Assembly (NCBI GenBank): GCA_963576565.1
Contig: OY755038.1
Span: 66,771,908-66,835,907 of the forward strand
From: Aspidapion aeneum
Taxonomy: Eukaryota; Arthropoda; Insecta; Coleoptera; Brentidae
Reading direction: 5' to 3'
Length of the DNA stretch: 64,000 nt
Shown: piece after piece, positions 57,019 to 64,000 of the stretch
Numbering within the stretch: the first letter of the stretch is position 1
How the letters are laid out: the number at the start of each line of letters is the position of its first letter
The notes under the pieces: model-generated
The model's database searches: none
Seen by the model: the letters and a program-made list of their open reading frames with translations, nothing else
Told to the model about the DNA's origin: nothing
Translations under genes and position numbers: made by a program

Positions 57019-60000
57019 TGTAACGTGTCATTTTTACGTTTAAGGCAACGTTACATATTTGTTTATTCAGGTAAATAATCAAGGCTCTTCGGCTCGTCTT
57101 TCTGTACACAAATTAAGGGTATTATATAGAGCTAGGTTTGGAGGTTATATAGTGTCTAGAAAATTACCTTAAAAGGAGGCATTCCATCGAATTACTGTGG
57201 ACACTACGCACATCGCATCATCTGAAGATCGTAATTGGAATTTAAGATCACAGGTTTCGGGAAAATCACATAAAAACTTTTGATTGTTTTGTTTATCTGT
57301 GGAATTTTGTGATTTTCTTTGACGTTCACGAAATTAAACAGCTGTACTGCTGGGGAATGGCGCCGTTGCCGCATCACAAATGGTTTCGGTAACAGGAAGG
57401 AAACATTTAGATGAACATTTCATTCCCTTACGTTTATTCTCGAGGATATTGGGACAATCCGGACCTCATAGCTAGTTGTGATAGCAGTTGACCAGTAACA
57501 ACCGAGGCTCCGCCTACTTTGGTATCTTTATTAATTTGATAAAGAGAAGATAAAATAAATACGAGTTATGCACTTTCGTAAATGGAAGATAAACGAGGAA
57601 TAAAAACCAGGAATAAAAGAGTAAACAAAATCGTATTTTTATATTATATAAATTTATATATAATCATAGTTATGTAAAGTTAATAACTAGCTCAGTTAGT
57701 CGGATTGAAGGGATTATAGGGCTGGCTAGTGGTGAGCAAACTTAACATCTGAACACTCTTGTGCCGAGTTTGAGCAGTAGTTCAATGGGTATTTTTAGGT
57801 TCAAGTTCAGAAACAACTTTATTAAAGTAGAAATGTTTTACAAGAATGGCGTCAAACCATATGAATCTTAGAGAAAACATATATAAAGAGCAAAGGAAAC
57901 TTTTGACTAAAACTGTAACTAAAATACAACTAAATTCTACACTTAGTATAGCTTTACTCATATGGGAATTGGTTGAGTGTTCGAATATTCCTGGGTTTGA
58001 TACATGCTCAAATCTCCAGTAATTGAATTTACAATTGATGGTTTCAATGCTGAGCTTCTTATAGTCCGGCTGGTTATTTTCCTCCTACTTGCTATGTTGG
58101 CAGGGGTCCGGTAGGCAAATTTTCGGTCTATGTATGGAGGGTGTCTCGACGTCCTTGTTATAAAAATTCCAACCGTGGAAATAGATCCGACAACACCTCA
58201 ATGCACGTTTTACGTATTTTCTATCCCCTTGGTCGGTGCTGCCCCCTATATACCGGTATGGAAATATTGGTGTATTTCCTCATTGGTTGGTTTGAAAACC
58301 GCGGGTTTTTCCTCCAGTGTTGCAAACCGCATTTAGTGACTTTTCTGTGAGAGCGTTTTTTTTATAAATAGGTTTGCATCCTTATTTGAATCTAACCGGG
58401 AAAATTAGGTTGGTATTGCGTTTTACTGTCCCCACCACATTTACAAAACGGTTTCCGGCCACTTCATTTTTTTGTGTTCTCGAAAAAGTGCCTGGTCTCT
58501 TTTTCGTAAAGAATTTTGGCTGGGCTGGTGGCCGTCTTGTGGTGTCGCCATTGTTTTGTGGTTATTGGCATTGCAGTAGTTGCAAATTATACCCAACACG
58601 GTATAATTGTGAGTCCGTCGTATTAGGCGTAATCTAAAGTGACGCTCACACCTTTTTGAAGGGGATTTAAGTCGGCCACGCCGTTTCTACGGAAAGAGCA
58701 GTGGTAAGTTCGATTTTATTTTTTTCATTTTTTTTATTATTCGAGGACTCTTCAAGATAATATTTGCCTCCCAGATTGTAATTATTTTTCGTGTGAAATG
58801 TACTTTTTTGACAAAAGACGTGGGGAATTTTTGGCGTTTTTATATTTTTCTTTTAACCACGTGTTGGATAAAAACTATGTATTGTTTTCTCCTTTGGTTA
58901 CAGCACCGTCCATTCCATCGACGGGACAGTTGTGCTGGTGGAACGAGGTTCTGTTCCATCGACGAGCCAGTTGTAACCCTGGGAAAGGTACGTTAGGATT
59001 AGTTTAGTTCATCTGTTTAAATCTACTTTATTTTATTGAGTCGACATGGGGTTCTCGATTTAAGTTACTCGGTGCAGGGGAACTTCGTGCAAAATTGACG
59101 AATTCCAGGAAACTGAAACATTTCATTTTCCACAGGGTTTTTACGCTCGGGCAAGAATCCAGTAACCATTTTTGACTATGTGCTGCCCTAGCATCATGTG
59201 CTAGGAGATCCTCAGGGTGGGCGTGAACAGGACAGGACCCGGTGCAGTGGTGAGGAGATGTCTGGACAACAGGACTGTAGGTTTACAAAATAAAATAAGT
59301 CTTTTTTATTTACTCATTCCATAAACCAGGACCAAGGTAGGAGCAAGTACATTCTTAGATATAATATTTGTTTTTATATATATATAATTTTCACCATATA
59401 ATTTCAACATTTTTGTAAACGCAAGATAAGGTATGACGTCATAACCCCAGTTTTGCGGCATAATTAAGCTAAGTTTAAATTGCTATTGCGTGCCATTCTG
59501 GCTCTGACTTGGTTTCCTTGTTACACTCATTTATTTTAAGCATGTTTCCAATATTAACTTCAAGTTTAACCTTTAGAATAAACAAGATGAACTAAATCTT
59601 TGCGTTATTTGTACAACCCAATGACTGACTTTGCAGAGACAAAAAGAGAGATGAGGTTATCTTTTTTAGCAGTTTCCTTACATCACTACCTCCTGGGGTA
59701 GATCTCGGACTGGGTTGCTGTCTGTCTTATTCTACCTAACGTAGAATGATGACAGCAGATATTTGGTCCAGATCTCCCCTATGACGGAATAATTTTGGAA
59801 GTATATATATATATATTTTTTTAACAATCATTCATATAATTGAGTCCTACGCTACTGACTCAAAGGTGGGTCCACTGTGACCTGCTGGAAATGTGCATCT
59901 ACCTATAAAGAACTTTCTATTTGTGTCATTTTGATTCAGTTAAAAATCTTTTAGAATTTTATCTCGTTTATTAGTCAATTTTTTTTGGTTTTTTAATTAC

Positions 60001-60360
60001 ACAAATACTCTGGAAGCCTCGGAAGTAGGTAGAATTTCATTGTTTGGCTACAGCGTTTGGGTTGAACTGTATTTTATTAAAGATCTTCTTTGTAAAACAT
60101 TGGTATTAAACACTGTGGCGCACGTAAAATTTTCTTATTTCTGAACCCCCCCTTCTCCACTGTATAAAAGTTACCGGGCATATCAATGTTTTACCTAGCT
60201 GGAAAATACAGTTTTGCTTCCAGATATTTGTTTAATTATTCAGTGGTTTTGTTGTGTCACAAGTTGGCAAATTGTCATTATTCTAATTACAGGGTCACAA
60301 AATGGCGGCAACGTCTTTAAGCTGCCACAAATGTCACCCAACGCATTTTAATAGGCCACA
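57019..60360 (+). mobile_element. Solo LTR (3342 bp) of the long-LTR gypsy family
   Basis: TGTAACG...GGCCACA with TAGC on both sides (57015-57018 and 60361-60364), inserted within a gag codon run. It is in the opposite orientation to the host element and diverged from its 3' LTR by scattered changes and indels. A solo LTR arises when the two LTRs of a copy recombine. Short frames inside (for example 58130-58350 and 58793-59007) are not supported. Confidence 0.9.
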
Positions 60361-61456
60361 TAGCTTCTCGCCATATGAAGAAGGAAGATGTTCTGTCATG
60401 AACCTTTGTTCCAGCTGTTCTCATGTATGGACTTCTCTTCGAACATCTTTATACAAAGTATAGGCTGACTTTTCAAAAAGATCAATTCCTGAGTAGTAAC
60501 AACTTTTTGCTAACTCCTCTAGCCTGACTCAACTCGTCCACTCTCTCAAAAAATGCGGTGACGGAGATTGTAACCCTCTCGCCTGTATACTTTAAGTTCC
60601 ATTTATGCGGAGGTACAGGGGCGACGTGATATGAAGTACCAGGATCACTTGACATTGGTACTGGCGACGAACATGAAAATGGTCGTGACTGAGCAATTGG
60701 TGCTATGCTACTTTGGAGGGCAGCTAAACTCAAAGGAGCGATAGACGGTTGTTGATACTGAAAAGCTGTTGTACCCTAATTCTCAATCGGCATAGGGAGT
60801 GGTGCTTGTACTGATGTTTGAGTTGGGTTCGTTAGCATTTGCGTTTGCACTGGAGCAATGACCGACGGTTGGTTCGTAGGCTGTTGAGCTGGTCTATGTG
60901 TGCTCGAGTGCGGTGGTTGCGAGAAATGAGACTGGTTTGGTGTGTTGCCAGCATTTGTTGAGTGGTCTGAGCCTCGACTCGTTGATTGGGTTTCAGATGC
61001 TTCATCATCATCTGAGGTAACGCCAACTCTTAGTAAATCTGTTGCTTGGCTCTGCAACCTCCCAATCAAACTCAAGGTCTCCGCAACCAGTATGCCTTTC
61101 GTTTGGCTTTCTTCAAAGTTAGACGGATTCATGTTATTTATCCTGGCTAACACGTGTTCCAACCTTACAGCAATTTTCCTAAACTCTCCCTCTTTGCTCG
61201 AACCAGAGAACTTCTCTACCAGTGGTACCAGACTATCTAGCTTCTTCATGCAGCTAAAAGCATCCTGGCCAAATTTAAAGGGATACGGAGGTTATCTCAT
61301 ACTTCCATCAGTCCTTTCTCTCTGCCTAATCAGTATGAGCTGTTGCTTCATTTCTTCCACCGATCCAATGGCTATGCCTCTCCATGTTAATTCGTAGATT
61401 AACTCGTCCTTGACTAAGTACCTTATATCAGACAACCGACTCAAAGAAATAGCCAT
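60361..61456 (-). pseudogene. Long-LTR gypsy gag, first part
   Basis: ATG at 61456. The first frame reads RYLVKDELIYELTWRGIAIG and SVEEMKQQLILIRQRERT, then a stop near 61296. It reopens (MKKLDSLVPLVEKFSG; Ser/Thr/Pro/Gln-rich stretch), has a stop at 60776 and reopens (VPPHKWNLKYTGERVTISVT ... ERVDELSQARGVSK). A frame change near 60500 leads to SAYTLYKDVRREVHT, a stop, and EQLEQRFMTEHLPSSYGEKL up to the solo LTR. Known: the WNLKY-G, VDELxxARxVSK and LPxxY motifs are typical of this gypsy Gag. Three stops and a frame change show long decay. Confidence 0.8.
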
Positions 61457-63084
61457 GGTATATTCAAACTTTAAACTTTAATTAAAACTGTTAATTATAC
61501 CTCCCAATTATAAAAACTAAACCACTTAATAACAAACACAAAGTTCACTTTAAATTCACTAGTGAAAATCACTATAAATTTTCTCACAAATGTAGAAAAT
61601 ATAAAACTTAAACAGACGCGAACAAAACCGACAAACACCGGAGCAGTAAGAAAATAAAATTTATTTGCATTTAAAAATGTAATCATAGTTAATATTAATT
61701 ATTTGCACAACCAACCATGACGTCCAACCTTGCAGAGAGATATAACTACTTAAATCCTATATTAGAATTAACAAGTAGCCATAAAAAAGTAAAAAAAAAT
61801 AAAAGAGAGACAAGAGCTTTGGCAGGTATTCAGGTCTTATGTTCCACTCCTGCGTGATTAAAACCAAAAAAAAATAATTGCGCTTATCCTAGCTGAACTG
61901 GATTAAAATTAAAGTTAAGTTATGTTTGTTTACCTCAGCAACCGAATAGGTAAATTTATCCCTAAATGGAACGTACAACAAACTACCTATAACAAAAATC
62001 CCAAAGCTGTTGTACACAGTTAACGCTAGGGTATACTCCTGATATTGCAGAACGGCTCCACAAATAAACTCCTCAAAAAAAAAACCCAAATCGCCGTATA
62101 CAATGATTTTTCTAAAAAGAATAAATCAAAACCCACTTTAACCTGCTTACCTATTATGAGTTTACACGAAACATGCATTGCTTAAGGCCACATCATCCCT
62201 TAATATATAAGTGAACGCAATAAACATCGGAACAAATGTTCGTGTTATAGAAATCGTAAAATATGCTCAATTAAAAAAAATCTGCTCGCTGAAGTTGCGT
62301 CGAATTAGACTAGTAAGGATGTTGTGTGTAATTAAAAAAAATGTAAAAAAAATTACCGATGGTATTAAAAAAATTTATACAAATAACGTCTTGGTAGGAC
62401 TGCAACTCTCTAATAATCGTTAAAATGACATTCCAAAATTTTAACTAAATTGATGCAAACCATGGTCAAGAAGACCCTAGGATCGTACCGGAAGGTGTCC
62501 AAAAAAAAAGTAAATTAAAAAAAAAAATTTTGCTGTCGACCACAGTAGCCCAATAATAAAAAATTAATTAGTGGCTCACTAAAATTTTCAATATATTACT
62601 CTACCCTAATAGGTGGTTTGGAGTAGGGAGAAAAAAAATTAAAACAAATGATGATAGGTTGTTAAAACGCGAGGGTTCGAAATGATATTATATTTTAATT
62701 CAGAAAAAAAAATATTTAAATAAACTGGTAAAATCATTGTAGGGCAAGGTACTATTAGGCAAAAAAAAAATTTTGCAACAAGAAAATCAAGTTTTCTTCC
62801 TTCAAAAAAAAATATTAAAAAAAAAAATATTTAAAAAATATTTTCAAAAAAAAAATTAAAAATGTTTAAGTGGGGTTGCAGCTCCTATTAACGATTTTAA
62901 AAGAATTAAAATAAAATTAGCACTAGAAAAATATTAATAGAGTTATGTCATGCAACAGTTTTTGTTCTTTCCCTTTAGATTCCCTTTCCTCTCTCAAAAA
63001 TGTGAAAAGGGAATGAGCTAGAAAAATTAATTTACTATACGAAAAAAAAATATTGAAAATTACATTTACTTAAGAATCATAAAG
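61457..63084. other. Leader and A-rich insert between gag and partial 5' LTR
   Basis: 61457-62470 is AT-rich leader without a supported frame. On the minus strand near 62470 TGGTTTGCATCAATTTAG could be a primer-binding site, but the LTR end expected beside it is not the family end. 62480-63084 is A-rich, low-complexity sequence that does not match the LTR. It stands where the rest of the 5' LTR should be. Confidence 0.5.
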
Positions 63085-64000
63085 AAAAAAAACCGCGGTT
63101 TTCAAACTAACCAATGATGAAATACACTAACACTACACTTCCATACCCTGCGCATGAGGTGTTGTCGGATCTATTTCCACGGTTGAAATTTTTATAACAA
63201 GGACATCGAGACACACTCTATACATAGACCGAACATTTGCCTACCGGACCCCCGCCAACATAGCAAGTAGGAGGGAAATAACCAGACGGACTATAAGAAG
63301 CTCAGCATTGAAACCATCAACTGTAAAATCAATTACTGGAGATCAGAGCTTGCATCAAACCAAGGAATATTCGAACACTCAACAAATTCCCATATGAGTA
63401 AAGCTATACTAAGTGTAGAATTTAGTTTAGTTTTAGTCAAAAGTTTCCTTTGCTCTTTATATATGTTTTCTCTAAGATTCATATGGTTTGACGCCATTTT
63501 TGTAAAACATTTCTACATTAATAAAGTTGTTTCTGAACTTGAACCTAAAAATACATATTGAACTACTGCTTGAACCCGGCACAAGAGTGTTCAGATGTTA
63601 AGTTTGCTCACCACTAGCTAGCCCTACACAACCTTCCAATCCGACTGAGTTAGCTATTAACTTTATTTAACTATGATTATATATAAATTTATATAATATA
63701 AAAATACGATTTTGTTTATTTTTTTAGTCCTGGTTTTTATCCCTCGTTTATCTCCCATTTACAAAAGTGCATAACTCGTATTTATTTTATCTTCTCCTTA
63801 TCAAATTAATAAAGATATCAAAGGGGCGAAGCCTCGGTTGTTCCTGGTCGACCCGTGGACCCAAATATGTTTTCGTGCTATCAAAACTAGCTAATCCGTG
63901 AAGGATATGAGGTTCGGATTGTCCCAATATCCTCGAAAATAAACATAAGCGAATGAAATGTTCATCTAAATGTTTCCTTCCTGTTACTGAAACCATTTGT
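63085..64000 (-). repeat. Partial 5' LTR of the long-LTR gypsy element
   Basis: Matches about 51970-52890 with only scattered differences and the same orientation. It is cut by the window edge on the right. It stops abruptly at 63085 in an A-run (AAAAAAAACCGCGG), where unrelated A-rich sequence begins. Confidence 0.85.

Larger units (their letters stand above)
45241..64000 (-). mobile_element. Long-LTR Ty3/gypsy retrotransposon with nested insertions, runs off the right edge
   Basis: Minus-strand order from right: partial 5' LTR (63085-64000), leader, gag first part (61456-60361), a solo LTR insertion, gag second part (57018-56252), pol (56251-53274), polypurine tract, and a 3' LTR (53248-45241). 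The partial 5' LTR matches the first part of the 3' LTR closely and in the same orientation. Gag has stops and an insertion, and pol has a lost catalytic Asp, a nonsense codon and frame changes, so the element is dead. The LTR of this family is about 3.3 kb without insertions, judged from the solo copy. Confidence 0.85.

Noticed and set aside
57019..60360. DNA transposon defined by terminal inverted copies (45241-53248 and 57019-60360)
   Set aside because: Each copy has TG...CA ends. One abuts a polypurine tract and the other has its own TAGC duplication inside gag, so they are LTRs that happen to face each other.

Overview
The window looks like AT-rich insect nuclear DNA. The signs are a spliced THAP-domain gene, an errantivirus (env-bearing Ty3/gypsy element), a BEL/Pao element, 5'-truncated LINEs, hAT-type MITEs and foldback elements. 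Nothing bacterial or organellar was seen. The insect order cannot be fixed from the sequence alone.

Layout. (1) 1-4079, minus strand: five exons of one host gene encoding a C2CH THAP zinc finger, running off the left edge. Its introns hold foldback and hairpin repeats. (2) 4.6-9.0 kb: decayed gypsy gag/protease and integrase pieces, two MITEs and a duplicated ~175-bp segment. (3) 9-27 kb: gene-poor. It has a 1.85-kb foldback element, two degenerate LINE reverse-transcriptase scraps, a decayed retroelement C-terminal domain (17.9-18.4 kb), MITEs and a minisatellite. (4) 27293-42243: a minus-strand BEL/Pao element (472-bp LTRs, TSD CTAGG) split by a younger, complete 8068-bp errantivirus at 29370-37437 (225-bp LTRs, TSD GGCG). 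The errantivirus has open gag and env, a pol with two frame breaks, and seven ~29-bp repeats in its leader. (5) 42.8-45.1 kb: a LINE 3' end with 11-bp TSDs and a hAT MITE with 8-bp TSDs. (6) 45241-64000: a minus-strand gypsy element with very long LTRs. Its gag is cut by a 3342-bp solo LTR of the same family in the opposite orientation (TSD TAGC). Its 3' LTR is swollen to 8 kb by a 2482-bp foldback element (TSD ACCTACAT) and an apparently exact 2404-bp tandem duplication.

Reading the nests gives an order of events. The BEL element is older than the errantivirus inside it, and the long-LTR gypsy element is older than the solo LTR and foldback element inside it. The only host gene supported with confidence is the THAP gene. 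Most other open frames are transposon remnants or chance frames in repeats. Identities and repeat limits were judged by eye; no alignment or database search was run.
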